64,000 nucleotides of DNA from Candidatus Flexicrinis proximus (GCA_016712885.1 JADJQF010000002.1:310001-374000), one strand, 5' to 3'; positions 1 to 8,981 are shown, counted from the stretch's first letter. Translations and numbers: made by a program. Notes: generated by a model not told the origin, from the letters alone.

Positions 1-2
1 CG

Positions 3-74
3 TACCAGCTTCGCGTAAATGGTTACCTGTCCAGCGGCGACTTCCGCGCTACGGTGATCGCGGTCTACTACTAA
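3..74 (+). CDS. C-terminal tail of an off-window protein
   Basis: Only the last 23 codons are present, read in the third frame up to the TAA at 72-74. The tail ends in VIAVYY, alternating hydrophobic residues typical of a final beta strand. The other two plus frames either stop early or give an unlikely peptide. It converges on the esterase gene that follows with one base between them. Too little remains to name a family. Confidence 0.45.
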   Translation, partial: YQLRVNGYLSSGDFRATVIAVYY

Positions 75-75
75 A

Positions 76-1263
76 CTAAGCCTCTGGCGGAATCGTCCAG
101 GCTAGCGCCTCTGGCAGCACGCTGCGGAAGGCGACCAAACTGTGCCCACTGCCAGCTTCGACATACTTGTAGGCCGTCTCGCTTCCGCGACGGTTTAGGA
201 TGTCGCGCAGTTCGCGCGCAGGCCGTTTGAAGCGCGCGGCTCCCTCGTAACGCCCCACCGACTGGAATATCCGTTTTGGCAGCTGTTCAGCGTCATCAAA
301 GCGGCGAATGATCTGGCGTAATTCATCCGCTGACTTTCCATCGCCCAACGGAGGCGAAAGGAGTATGACCCGCCCAAACACAGCCGGATTCTTGAGTGCA
401 GCGTGCGCCGCGGCAACCGCGCCCATGCCCACCCCTCCAATCCCAATCCTGAGGGGATCAACCCGATATTCCGTTTGAACAAACGGAAGGAGTTCGGAAA
501 TCAGGAACTGGTAGTGACGGTCGTTTGCCGTGAATGCACGATCGCGGGTTGACTGATCGCCACTCTGCATCATCGCAAATACAGCCGGCCCCATCGCCTT
601 ATGCTTGATGAGCGCGTCGGCAATGAAACTGGCCTGCAAAGGCCCTTTGGCCCATTCTCCGTCGAGGAGAATCATCAGCGGTAACGGCTCGTAGGTTGTG
701 GAGTAATCCGGCGGCGTATAGACCCAGCACTTGCGTCCACTAAAATTGAGCTGAACGCTCTTGACCGGATACTCGTCGATTTTCCCCTGGCGCACACGCT
801 GCAGCTTTGACCAATCCGGGAACGGACGCGCCTTATTCATACGCAGCACTGACACACTCATCTGCGGAGTCGTGATCCGCGTCGGATTATAGGGATCGAT
901 GTGCCAGAATCGGTTTACGCGCGTTACGATGTTCGGATCGTTGGCGACCGGCGTCATCGGGTCATCCACGACTACCATATAGTCCAGCAGATCGTCCGAC
1001 TGGAACTGGACCGTGATGTACCACAATGTGGTTCCAGCAAGGTTTTCCATCGCGACAAATGGCGGATCGCGTCGAATTGTATCGAGATTGACCGCAACGC
1101 GGCGCGCGCCGGGTCGGGCATAAACAAATGTTGCTTTATCGCCCTCAACCCATGGGAAATTTGCGCGTTGACGCAGCAGGCTGTCAACCAGCGGCTGGCG
1201 CGATTCGATGGAGGTATTGAGCGCATCTTTTAGGAAGGCTTCGAACGACGGCCAGTTCGTCAT
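76..1263 (-). CDS. Esterase-family (enterochelin-esterase-like) protein lacking the nucleophile Ser
   Basis: 395 residues with the two-part layout of Fes/IroD-type esterases: an N-terminal beta domain (about 1-165, including LWYITVQF) and an alpha/beta-hydrolase domain (about 170-390, with LPLMILLDGEW and LLPFVQTEYRVDP). The nucleophile elbow normally reads GxSxG; here it reads GVGMG, with Gly279 (codon GGC) where Ser is expected. The C-terminal His survives at 374 (GSGHSL). A family member at 26998 keeps an intact GSSMG, so the substitution is specific to this copy. No signal peptide is visible, so it is probably cytoplasmic. It is either a catalytically dead homologue with a binding role or an enzyme using another residue. 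The start is the ATG at 1261-1263, divergent from the ligase gene. Family call is firm; function is open. Confidence 0.8.
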   Translation of the reverse strand: MTNWPSFEAFLKDALNTSIESRQPLVDSLLRQRANFPWVEGDKATFVYARPGARRVAVNLDTIRRDPPFVAMENLAGTTLWYITVQFQSDDLLDYMVVVDDPMTPVANDPNIVTRVNRFWHIDPYNPTRITTPQMSVSVLRMNKARPFPDWSKLQRVRQGKIDEYPVKSVQLNFSGRKCWVYTPPDYSTTYEPLPLMILLDGEWAKGPLQASFIADALIKHKAMGPAVFAMMQSGDQSTRDRAFTANDRHYQFLISELLPFVQTEYRVDPLRIGIGGVGMGAVAAAHAALKNPAVFGRVILLSPPLGDGKSADELRQIIRRFDDAEQLPKRIFQSVGRYEGAARFKRPARELRDILNRRGSETAYKYVEAGSGHSLVAFRSVLPEALAWTIPPEA

Positions 1264-1382
1264 CTGGGTACGGTCTCCTTACGGTCGCGTTGGGCGGCAA
1301 CCTGCGCACACCCGACCTTTGCAGTACACTATTGTAGCATCGCGCCGCGGTTTTCCCCATTACTGGCGCACCGGAGGAAATG

Positions 1383-2729
1383 ATGGTGGAACCGAAACTC
1401 GCACGTTGGCGCACGCTGCCTGTTCAGGTAGCGGCGATCACCGCGCTGATTCTCATTCCCGTATGGTACCGCTTCCCGTATCAACCCACGATACTTTCAC
1501 CATTCTACGCGACGCGCTTCTGGTTATTCCTGCCCGTGCTGCTGACCTGTGGGCTTTTTGTACTAATGGGCCTGCCAGGAGTTCGGACATTAGCATCTCG
1601 TCCTTGGCGTGCCGCATGGGCTTTTCTGATCCTCGCGCTTGCAGTGTGGATGTATGCCTCCGCCGGATGGGCGTTCAGGCGAGATGTAGACCCTGCGTTG
1701 GCTGTGGGCGCAGCAGTTCAGTTCGCGACCGCTGCCATTTTCGCGGTGACTATTGCCAGCGTCCGCCTGCCTCCGGCGTGGGTCTGTGCTGCACTGGTCC
1801 TCGGCCTGTTCTGGAATGCAATCCTCGTGGGTCAGCAATCGGCTTTACAAGGCGCCGCAGGTGGTATCTGGACATCACTCGGTGAATTCCCGATTGGCAT
1901 AAATCAGCCGCGCATCAGCGTAGTTCAGGCGGATGGCGTGCGCTGGCTGCGCCCTTATGGGCTGCTTCCCCATCCCAACATACTTGCCGGGTTTCTCGTA
2001 ATGGGGGTGCTTGCAGCAATGAGCTGGTTCGCTAACGCGAACTGGCGCCGGTGGCTCCCAGGAGGAATCGTTGTTTCGATCGGCCTGTGGGCTCTGCTCC
2101 TGACATTCTCGCGCGGGGCATACCTGTCGCTGGCGGTGGGCGGTATCGCTCTGCTGGTCTTAATGAAGCGCAGCAATGGCTGGACACGACAACTCGCGAT
2201 TGCTTGCCTGGTCATCTTGATGATTGGGGTGGCATTCAGCGTCACCTATTACCCATATCTCCTGGCGCGGGCAGGCGAAGGGGCTGAGACAACTGAGCAG
2301 TACAGTCTGGGGGAACGCACGGAACTCAATAACGCAGCGCTTGTTGCCATTGGCGAGTCCCCGATTGTGGGCGTCGGCGCTGGTAACGTGCCGTGGCGTT
2401 CGGCCTATGTGCTGGCAGAACGGAATAGCATTGTTCAGGGTAACTATCCCCACAATGTGTGGCTGACCGTCCTCGGCGAGACCGGCATAATCGGAGTAAT
2501 TCTGTTTGGCGGTGCAATCTCATGCGCCATCGTCGCGGGTGTAAGAGCGCTGAGAAATGGCACCGCGGACGCTTCGTTCCGGGCGGCTGTTCTGGCGGGG
2601 TTCATTGCGCTGATCATCGCAGGCATGTTCGACTACTACCCGGTAACGTTTTTCCACTTTCAGGTTGGATGGTGGGCATTGGCCGCCGCCGCCCTCGCGC
2701 CGTCCAGCGCGGCTGTGCTAGACTCCTAG
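1383..2729 (+). CDS. O-antigen ligase / Wzy-like polytopic membrane protein
   Basis: About 448 residues, mostly hydrophobic, with roughly 11-12 predicted membrane helices. It shows the Wzy_C/WaaL family signs: PHPNILAGF near residue 195, SRGAYLS near 240, and a large loop followed by PHNVWLTVLGETGIIGV near 358-374. Such proteins transfer or polymerise undecaprenyl-linked glycans on the outer face of the membrane. Two in-frame ATGs exist at 1380 and 1383. The Shine-Dalgarno GGAGG at 1373-1377 is better spaced from the second, so 1383 is chosen. No other polysaccharide genes adjoin it, so its substrate cannot be inferred. The gene ends 30 bases before the glyA-gcvT fusion and may be cotranscribed with it. 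Confidence 0.8.
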   Translation: MVEPKLARWRTLPVQVAAITALILIPVWYRFPYQPTILSPFYATRFWLFLPVLLTCGLFVLMGLPGVRTLASRPWRAAWAFLILALAVWMYASAGWAFRRDVDPALAVGAAVQFATAAIFAVTIASVRLPPAWVCAALVLGLFWNAILVGQQSALQGAAGGIWTSLGEFPIGINQPRISVVQADGVRWLRPYGLLPHPNILAGFLVMGVLAAMSWFANANWRRWLPGGIVVSIGLWALLLTFSRGAYLSLAVGGIALLVLMKRSNGWTRQLAIACLVILMIGVAFSVTYYPYLLARAGEGAETTEQYSLGERTELNNAALVAIGESPIVGVGAGNVPWRSAYVLAERNSIVQGNYPHNVWLTVLGETGIIGVILFGGAISCAIVAGVRALRNGTADASFRAAVLAGFIALIIAGMFDYYPVTFFHFQVGWWALAAAALAPSSAAVLDS

Positions 2730-2759
2730 ACATTCTTCACGCGGAAGGAAACCACCCCT

Positions 2760-5700
2760 ATGGCAGACACACAAACGCGCGTGCGCGACTATTTATTTCG
2801 CGGAACCTTGTCAGACATCGATCCTGACGTCGCAGAGCTGGTTCGCCACGAAACAGCGCGCCAGGCCCGTTACCTGATCATGATCCCCTCGGAAAGCACC
2901 ATCCCGGAAGCGGTACGGGAAACACTCTCGTCGGCATTCCACAACATTTACGCGGAAGGCTACCCCCTCGACGCCACCCGCTCGATGAGCCAGGCCGAAA
3001 TTCTCGATTACAACGCCCGGCTCACGGAATACCGCCACAGTGCCGACGAACGCTACTACAAGGGGACAGAATACGCCAATATCGTCGAATCCCTTGCGCG
3101 CCGGCGCGCGGCAGAGCTCTTCGCAAACGAGCGTTACGGCGCCGATCAGCTTTTCGTGAATGTTCAGGCCCTAAGCGGTGCACCGGCAAACAACGCGGTG
3201 TATTCGGCACTGCTGAACGTCGGGGACACCGTCATGGGAATGGATCTGTTCCTGGGCGGACACCTCACGCATGGTAGTCCGGTCAATCGAAGCGGCAAGA
3301 ACTATAAGATTGTCAGCTATGGCATACACCCGGAGACGCAGCAGCTTGATTACGAGGCGATGCGCCAGTTGGCACTGGACCATCGGCCAAAGATGATCAT
3401 CGGCGGGTATTCCAGTTACCCTCACATTCCCGATTGGGCTGCTTATCGTGCCATTGCCGATGAAGTCGGTGCATTCCTGATGGCTGATATCGCGCATGTC
3501 GCAGGCCTCGTTGCCGCAGGTGTATATCCAAATCCCATTGGGATTGCCGACGTCGTGACGTTTACGACCCACAAGACGCTTGGTGGCCCCCGCGGCGCCG
3601 TGATTATCACCCATAAGAAGGCATTGTCGTCCAAGATCGACCGTGCGGTTTTCCCGGGGGAACAGGGCGGCCCGCACATCAATACCATCGCAGCACTCGC
3701 AGTGGCGCTCAAACTGGCCGCAACCGAGCAGTTTACCAACTTGCAGCGCCAGACAGTAGCTAATGCGATGCGCCTGGCGCGTCGTCTTGAAGAGCGTGGC
3801 CTGAAGATCCCCTTCAACGGGACCACAACACATCTGCTCAACGTAGACTGCAAGTCGGTCGTTGGGTCTGATGGGACGAGTCTCAGCGGAGACATGGCAG
3901 CGCGCATACTTGACCTCACGGGCATTGTCTGCAACCGCCAAACCATTCCGGGTGATACGTCGGCGCTCCGTCCGTCGGGTATCCGGCTCGGTACACCGTG
4001 GATTACCCAACGCGGTTTCGGCGACAAGGAAATCGATGCGCTTGCCGACATCATCGCCGACGTACTTACCGCGTGCGTGCCGTTCAGTTATTCAGGACGT
4101 AAACGCGATATCAGCCGTGCAAGCCTGCCTTTCGAGGTCTTGCAGGCCGCGCGTCTGCGTGTCCGCAGTCTTGCGGCGAGTGTCGGGATCGACACAGACG
4201 CGCAGGCGGACGATTATCCACATTTCCACTATCTGGATAGCGTTGGTGACGGTGCATTTCGCCTGCATATCACAGGCGAAAATGCTGCGGCATTCCTCAA
4301 CAGGGCGCTCACATCGGACATTTCCGCACTTGAGTCTGCCCAGTCTCAGCCTACACGCCTGCTGGCCCCCAGCGGCGACGAGCTCTCGCAAGGTGTACTG
4401 ACACGCGAGTTGGACGGCACATTTACGCTCGATCTTGCTGGAAATGTTGGCGTCGCGGCGGCATGGCTGCGATCGCTTTCGGATGGGTTTGTGATCGTCG
4501 ACGAGGACCGTCCGAGTTCGCGCCTTCCCGGGCCAGTCGATGTGGCCGTCATCGGGCGGATTGCGGCTCCTGCGTCGCTGGATAGTGACGCAGGATACGC
4601 GAGCAAGGCCTTCTTTATCGGTCAATTCGGCAAGAAATTCGCCGGTACAGGTCAACCTGCGCTGCCTGAATTTGCCTGGGCCGAGCCGACTGATGCGGCA
4701 ATCAAGTTCACGCCGTTGCACAACCTTCACAAGCAGCTGGGCGCCCGTATGGTCCCATTTGCTGGCTACGACATGCCCGTCTGGTACACGTCCGTCAAAG
4801 AAGAACACGCGGCCGTTCGCACCACGGCAGGGGTATTCGACGTAACCCATATGGGCGCGTTCGACGTGCGCGGGCCGGGCGCCGCAGCTTTCCTCGATGC
4901 CGTAACCACGAATGACGTGGCGGGGCTGGCCGTCGGGGAGTCGCACTATACCTATTTCTTCGGCACAAACGGGATCCCGCACGACGACCTGATGATCTAC
5001 CGGACCGGACTCGAGGAATACCTGCTTGTCGTGAACGCCTCGAACAACGATAAGAACTGGCAGTGGCTAAATGCGGTTAAGAACGGTCTTGTCCGAATCG
5101 ACTCGGTCAATCCATCTCGCCGCGTAGGGGGCACCGGCTACATGCTGCGCGACCTTCGGGCAGAATCATCCGGCGCGGATCAACGGGTTGATATCGCGCT
5201 GCAAGGGCCGAAGTCGCTGGACACCCTGCTCAAAATGAGCGGGGATGCGGGTGAGAAAGCTGCAATCAAAGCATTGGCTTGGGCGGGCGTGACACGTGCG
5301 ACACTCGACGGAATTGACCTGATTATCTCGCGAACGGGCTACACAGGAGAGCGTACGGCGTTTGAGCTGTTCGTGCATCCTGATCGTTCGGTGGAGCTGT
5401 TCCAACGTCTCCTCGAACTCGGGGTGACTCCCTGCGGCCTCGCCAGCCGTGACAGTCTGCGGACGGAGGCAGGACTGCCGCTCTACGGCCATGAGCTAGC
5501 AGGCCCAATGGCTCTGAATCCCGGTGATGCGGGCTTCGGCAGCTACGTAAAAGCATGGAAGTCGTTCTTCGTTGGCCGTAATGCGTACACAGCTCGCGAG
5601 GCTAAACGTGATGTCGAGCTGATCCGCTTCAATATGTCAAAAGGCAGTCGGCAGGCGCATCAGGGTGATCCGGTAGTCGATGCTCGCGGCAAGGTGTGTG

Positions 5701-5924
5701 GAACCGTGACAAGCTGCGCTATCGACAGTGACGGCAGCTATACCGGTCTCGCGCTGGTCAAGGAAGAGTATGCCACTGAAGGTACGCAGTTGGGCGTGTT
5801 CTGCAATTCGGAGAAACTGAGCGCCGTAAACCTGAGCGGACTCAAGATAGGGTCACGCGCGATTGTACCGGAAATCGCGACAGTCTTGAGCCGGTTCCCC
5901 AAGGCGAAGAAATCGGGTGCATGA
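2760..5924 (+). CDS. glyA-gcvT: Serine hydroxymethyltransferase fused to glycine cleavage T protein
   Basis: One 1,054-residue reading frame holds two enzymes. Residues about 1-470 are a full serine hydroxymethyltransferase, with the PLP lysine in TTHKTLGG at Lys272, MADIAHVAGL before it and PSGIRLGTP near the end. Residues about 650-1054 are a full aminomethyltransferase (GcvT), starting TPLHNLHKQLGARMVPF, with VFDVTHMG, the folate-barrel stretch SRTGYTGERTAFELF and a C-terminal barrel. Between them (about 485-645) lies a shorter module resembling the first part of a GcvT/YgfZ folate-binding fold (FRLHITGENAAAFLNRAL against VRGPGAAAFLDAVT in the real GcvT). Both enzymes make or use 5,10-methylene-tetrahydrofolate and glycine, so fusion could help channel the folate. 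The ligase gene ends 30 bases upstream; the Nudix gene overlaps downstream by four bases. The frame shows no stop or shift, so it is a genuine fusion in this sequence. Confidence 0.95.
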   Translation: MADTQTRVRDYLFRGTLSDIDPDVAELVRHETARQARYLIMIPSESTIPEAVRETLSSAFHNIYAEGYPLDATRSMSQAEILDYNARLTEYRHSADERYYKGTEYANIVESLARRRAAELFANERYGADQLFVNVQALSGAPANNAVYSALLNVGDTVMGMDLFLGGHLTHGSPVNRSGKNYKIVSYGIHPETQQLDYEAMRQLALDHRPKMIIGGYSSYPHIPDWAAYRAIADEVGAFLMADIAHVAGLVAAGVYPNPIGIADVVTFTTHKTLGGPRGAVIITHKKALSSKIDRAVFPGEQGGPHINTIAALAVALKLAATEQFTNLQRQTVANAMRLARRLEERGLKIPFNGTTTHLLNVDCKSVVGSDGTSLSGDMAARILDLTGIVCNRQTIPGDTSALRPSGIRLGTPWITQRGFGDKEIDALADIIADVLTACVPFSYSGRKRDISRASLPFEVLQAARLRVRSLAASVGIDTDAQADDYPHFHYLDSVGDGAFRLHITGENAAAFLNRALTSDISALESAQSQPTRLLAPSGDELSQGVLTRELDGTFTLDLAGNVGVAAAWLRSLSDGFVIVDEDRPSSRLPGPVDVAVIGRIAAPASLDSDAGYASKAFFIGQFGKKFAGTGQPALPEFAWAEPTDAAIKFTPLHNLHKQLGARMVPFAGYDMPVWYTSVKEEHAAVRTTAGVFDVTHMGAFDVRGPGAAAFLDAVTTNDVAGLAVGESHYTYFFGTNGIPHDDLMIYRTGLEEYLLVVNASNNDKNWQWLNAVKNGLVRIDSVNPSRRVGGTGYMLRDLRAESSGADQRVDIALQGPKSLDTLLKMSGDAGEKAAIKALAWAGVTRATLDGIDLIISRTGYTGERTAFELFVHPDRSVELFQRLLELGVTPCGLASRDSLRTEAGLPLYGHELAGPMALNPGDAGFGSYVKAWKSFFVGRNAYTAREAKRDVELIRFNMSKGSRQAHQGDPVVDARGKVCGTVTSCAIDSDGSYTGLALVKEEYATEGTQLGVFCNSEKLSAVNLSGLKIGSRAIVPEIATVLSRFPKAKKSGA

Positions 5925-6415
5925 GCGACGTTGGTAACATCAGTGTGGTCGCAGGATTTGTTGAAGCACAGTGCGAGGTGTTGCTTGTGCATCAGCAGGA
6001 ACCCACGGCTCCCCGGCCATACTGGGCTTTGCCGGGCGGACAGGTTGAACCCGGCGAGACACTTTTAGAGACGTTGGCGCGTGAACTATTCGAAGAAACA
6101 GGGCTGACCTCATCAAGGGTCAGCCCTGCGTTGCTGTTTGTCACAGAAGTGTACGATCCCCACGATGCCACCCATATGGTCGCATTTGTCTTTCGCGCGA
6201 GAGTTCGTCCTGACTGCTCTCCGATCGCTAATCCCGGGGAGTCAGTTCACGAGGCGCGGTTCGTCCCGCTCCATGATGCGATTGCCAAACTTGAAGAGAC
6301 GTACTACCTGCCGATGAGCGAGCCTCCTGTTGCTCTGCTTCGAGGCAATCACATCACGTTCTGGCCTTACCTCGTTTCACCGCTCGGTATTGTTCAACGC
6401 ATCCATCCTCTTTAG
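5921..6415 (+). CDS. Nudix hydrolase
   Basis: 164 residues. The Nudix box is complete at about residues 41-63: G(x5)E(x7)REL(x)EETG, seen as GQVEPGE followed by RELFEETGL. This metal-binding helix cleaves nucleoside diphosphates linked to another moiety. The protein has the single-domain size of MutT/ADP-ribose-pyrophosphatase relatives; the sequence does not reveal the substrate. Its ATG overlaps the stop of glyA-gcvT by four bases (ATGA), implying translational coupling. It may be a housekeeping sanitiser carried in the operon rather than part of one-carbon metabolism. Confidence 0.88.
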   Translation: MSDVGNISVVAGFVEAQCEVLLVHQQEPTAPRPYWALPGGQVEPGETLLETLARELFEETGLTSSRVSPALLFVTEVYDPHDATHMVAFVFRARVRPDCSPIANPGESVHEARFVPLHDAIAKLEETYYLPMSEPPVALLRGNHITFWPYLVSPLGIVQRIHPL

Positions 6416-6443
6416 AGAATTCGTAGAATCGGCGATTCTGATG

Positions 6444-6472
6444 CTGAATTGTCGGAGTTATTGCCCTATAAT
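6444..6472 (+). promoter_or_regulatory. Probable sigma-70-type promoter for the acyl-CoA dehydrogenase
   Basis: A perfect -10 box TATAAT lies at 6467-6472, with a weak -35 match CTGAAT at 6444-6449 and a 17-base spacer. It sits in the 101-base gap before the dehydrogenase start, leaving a leader of about 37 bases. A small hairpin (AGAATC/GATTCT around 6425-6439) just upstream could end the preceding operon, although no T tract follows it. Confidence 0.5.
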
Positions 6473-6516
6473 CTAATCACAATTCAATTAACTCCAAGTT
6501 GAGGACAACCCTACTG

Positions 6517-7719
6517 ATGGATACCCCTTCCGCTGCGGACCCCACCATTATTGCCGGATTCGACTACCTGAAGCTGGAGAACTTCCTGCCGGACGAGCAT
6601 AAAGCACTCGTTCAGGACATACGCGCGTTCGTCCGCAACACGGTCTGGCCGAATATCAACCCATACTGGGATCGCGCTGAGTTCCCGTGGGAAATTGTGC
6701 AAGAACTCAAGAACCTGCCCATCATCGGTGGAATGATTCGCGGGTTTGGAAGCGCAGGTCTCGACCCTATGGCACAAGGGCTAGTGATGTACGAGCTCGC
6801 TAAGGGCGATGGCTCAATTGCCACGTTCATCGGCGTACATTCCGGGTTGGCGATGGGCAGCATCGGGCTACTGGGCAACAACGAGCAGCGCGAGCGCTGG
6901 CTGCCGTCAATGGCCAAGCTGGAGAAGATCGGCGCATTCGCGCTGACTGAACCGGATCGCGGCAGTAACGCGGTTGATATTCAAACCCGCGCCGACAAGG
7001 TCGGGGATCATTACGTCCTGAACGGGGCAAAGCGTTGGATTGGAAACGCCAGCATCGCTGACGTCCTGATTGTTTGGGCCCGTGACGTTGACGGCAAGTT
7101 CGGCGGCTATGTGATCGAAGACCCTAACCATACCGAAGGGGTCACGATTACGAACCTTCACGGCAAGATCGGCAAACGCGCCGTCCTAAACGCGGACATC
7201 AAGCTCAATAATGTCAAAGTCCCGGCTGCGAACCGGCTTGAAAAGGCCAACTCGTTCCGTGATGCAGGCAAGGTGCTAATGATGGGGCGCTATGGGGTCT
7301 CGTGGGAGGCTGCCGGCGTGGCGGCGGGAGTCTTCGAGTTGGCGCTCGACTATGCAATGAAGCGTGAGCAGTTCGGCAAGCCAATTGCATCGTTTCAGCT
7401 AATTCAACAGAAGTTGGTTGAGATGGCGACTGAGGTCACGCTCTCGAAGGCGATGTGCTTCCAACTGGCGAACCTGCTGATCGCCGGACAGATGGACGAA
7501 GGTATCGCGTCGATGGCCAAGTACAACAATGCCCGCAAGGCGCGCCAGGTGGCACTACTGGCACGTGAGACGCTTGGTGGGAACGGTATCCTGATCGAAA
7601 ACCACATCGCGCGGCTGATGCTCGACGCCGAGGTTATCTACACTTACGAAGGTACCAATGAGATCAACATGCTGCTCGTAGGCCGTGATCTCACCGGTTT
7701 CAACGCCATCACAGGCTAA
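6517..7719 (+). CDS. Acyl-CoA dehydrogenase (glutaryl-CoA-dehydrogenase-like)
   Basis: About 400 residues with all three ACAD regions: N-terminal helical domain, middle beta domain with ALTEPDRGSNA and a nearby RWIGNA, and C-terminal helical domain with MKREQFGKPIASFQLIQ. The catalytic base is the Glu of YEGTNEI (about residue 378). FAD-dependent dehydrogenases of this type oxidise acyl-CoA thioesters and pass electrons to ETF. TEPDRGSN resembles the glutaryl-CoA dehydrogenase branch, but no arginine motif was checked for decarboxylation, so the substrate is uncertain. The ATG at 6517 is preceded by GAGGA at 6501-6505; an in-frame TTG at 6499 has no ribosome site and is not preferred. No ETF or thiolase gene adjoins it. 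Confidence 0.88.
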   Translation: MDTPSAADPTIIAGFDYLKLENFLPDEHKALVQDIRAFVRNTVWPNINPYWDRAEFPWEIVQELKNLPIIGGMIRGFGSAGLDPMAQGLVMYELAKGDGSIATFIGVHSGLAMGSIGLLGNNEQRERWLPSMAKLEKIGAFALTEPDRGSNAVDIQTRADKVGDHYVLNGAKRWIGNASIADVLIVWARDVDGKFGGYVIEDPNHTEGVTITNLHGKIGKRAVLNADIKLNNVKVPAANRLEKANSFRDAGKVLMMGRYGVSWEAAGVAAGVFELALDYAMKREQFGKPIASFQLIQQKLVEMATEVTLSKAMCFQLANLLIAGQMDEGIASMAKYNNARKARQVALLARETLGGNGILIENHIARLMLDAEVIYTYEGTNEINMLLVGRDLTGFNAITG

Positions 7720-7739
7720 ACAAGCGATTTCCTGCCGTC

Positions 7740-7795
7740 GTTAGCCGTTGGCTGACCTGTTCGCACTTCATGGCGGGGAGCGGCCAACGGTTAAC
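7740..7795. terminator. Long inverted repeat between convergent genes
   Basis: GTTAGCCGTTGGC at 7740-7752 is matched by GCCAACGGTTAAC at 7783-7795, complementary except for one pair, around a 30-base loop. It overlaps the stop codon of the SCO gene. No T tract follows on either strand, so it is a transcript-end structure or weak bidirectional terminator rather than a classic intrinsic one. Confidence 0.4.
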
Positions 7796-8495
7796 GTCCG
7801 CGGCCGATCTTCGCGCGCAAATCCGCAGTTATGATGTCAACTGGCGTTCCAAACGCATAAACGGTTACTAGGTTCCCGGCTGGGTCAACAACGAACTGCG
7901 AGGCCGTGTGATTGACCATGTAGAGCGGCGAGGAGTCTTGTGCCACAGGCTCGAAAAATGCCCCAAATTCGTCGGTCATTGCCCGGAGGACCGCTTCTGT
8001 ACCAGTCGCGCCAATGATTGAGGGGTCGAACGGCAGCAGATAACGCGCGAGTACTTCAGGCAGGTCGCGGTTGGGATCCACGCTGATCAGTAGAAAGTTG
8101 ACCCGCGGCGATTCGTCGCCTAACGCGCGGATGACCACACGCCAATCCGTCATCGTTGATGGGCAGAAGTCCGGGCAATAGGTGTAACCGAAATAGATGA
8201 CCGTATACTTGCCCATGAGATCGGCGAGTCCCAGGGGACTACCATCCGACCGAGTGAGGCTGAAGTCACTTATCGGCTTCGGATCAACTTCGGTGACGCC
8301 GGTCGAATATAGATCATCGCCGATGATCGCCGCCCCGGTATCGGTGGTTTGGGCACTATTCGGGTCTTGCCTTCCGGCATTGATAAAGACCAGCGCGGCG
8401 ACGGCGACTACCGCGAGAACTGCCCCCAGAGCCAACAACACCAGAAGCGGGGACGGTCCGCTCGATTTAGAATTTTGCGCCTCATGTTCAGACAT
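7791..8495 (-). CDS. SCO1/SenC-type copper chaperone, membrane-anchored
   Basis: About 234 residues from the chosen start. A short polar N-terminus is followed by one membrane segment (LLVLLALGAVLAVVAVAALVF, about residues 17-37), then a thioredoxin-like domain outside the membrane. The SCO copper ligands are present: CPDFC (Cys107 and Cys111) and a distal His196 in VNHTASQF. SCO proteins load copper into the CuA site of cytochrome oxidase, so an aerobic respiratory chain is implied, though no oxidase gene is in the window. An upstream in-frame ATG at 8633 would add 46 residues; the ATG at 8495 has GAGGAAGA just before it, fits the family, and avoids overlap with the divergent gene at 8568. 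Confidence 0.88.
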   Translation of the reverse strand: MSEHEAQNSKSSGPSPLLVLLALGAVLAVVAVAALVFINAGRQDPNSAQTTDTGAAIIGDDLYSTGVTEVDPKPISDFSLTRSDGSPLGLADLMGKYTVIYFGYTYCPDFCPSTMTDWRVVIRALGDESPRVNFLLISVDPNRDLPEVLARYLLPFDPSIIGATGTEAVLRAMTDEFGAFFEPVAQDSSPLYMVNHTASQFVVDPAGNLVTVYAFGTPVDIITADLRAKIGRGR

Positions 8496-8567
8496 GGTAA
8501 AGTCTTCCTCATCACCCACTTGTGAAGATTGTAACAGACGCGCCGCTGGGCGTAAACTGAGGGGAAT

Positions 8568-8981
8568 ATGCGTAATTTCCATACGCTGGACAGGGCGGTT
8601 GCGGACACAGACTCTGGATTGCTGGCATTCCATTCATCGGTCGAGGCTCCATTTAGGCCGCTGCTGACCCTGCGCAAGGAAGGCACATATGTCGCCTTGT
8701 CCGTATCACACGGTCCGGTTGAAATCGCTCTGCGGCCTAGGCTCGACGAACTGCGCAGAGTGCTCGGTCGTTTATATCCGGTTGAGGGACTACAGACAAC
8801 CCGTCAGGCCGGTACTGGTGAAGCGTATATTGCGATGGGCCTACAGGTCGACGGGAAGCTGCTGCTCCGCCCTACTCTGGTCGCGGATGCCACCGGGCAC
8901 ATGTGCTTCAATTTGACGCTGACCGACGAAGCGCGCAAAATCCTCTTCGACTGGTTAGGGGTTGTCAAAGAAACCGAATAG
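8568..8981 (+). CDS. Hypothetical protein, 137 residues
   Basis: No family recognised. The start is supported by GAGGGG at 8559-8564, four bases before the ATG, and the gene lies divergent to the SCO gene across 72 bases. The protein is soluble, with no signal or membrane segment, and alternates short beta-like stretches (TYVALSVSHGPVEIAL, LLLRPTLVADATG) with a helix rich in Arg and Leu (LDELRRVLGRLYP). The small alpha/beta pattern gives no catalytic signature. It is followed by the glycine riboswitch leader, so it ends its own transcript. Confidence 0.65.
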   Translation: MRNFHTLDRAVADTDSGLLAFHSSVEAPFRPLLTLRKEGTYVALSVSHGPVEIALRPRLDELRRVLGRLYPVEGLQTTRQAGTGEAYIAMGLQVDGKLLLRPTLVADATGHMCFNLTLTDEARKILFDWLGVVKETE

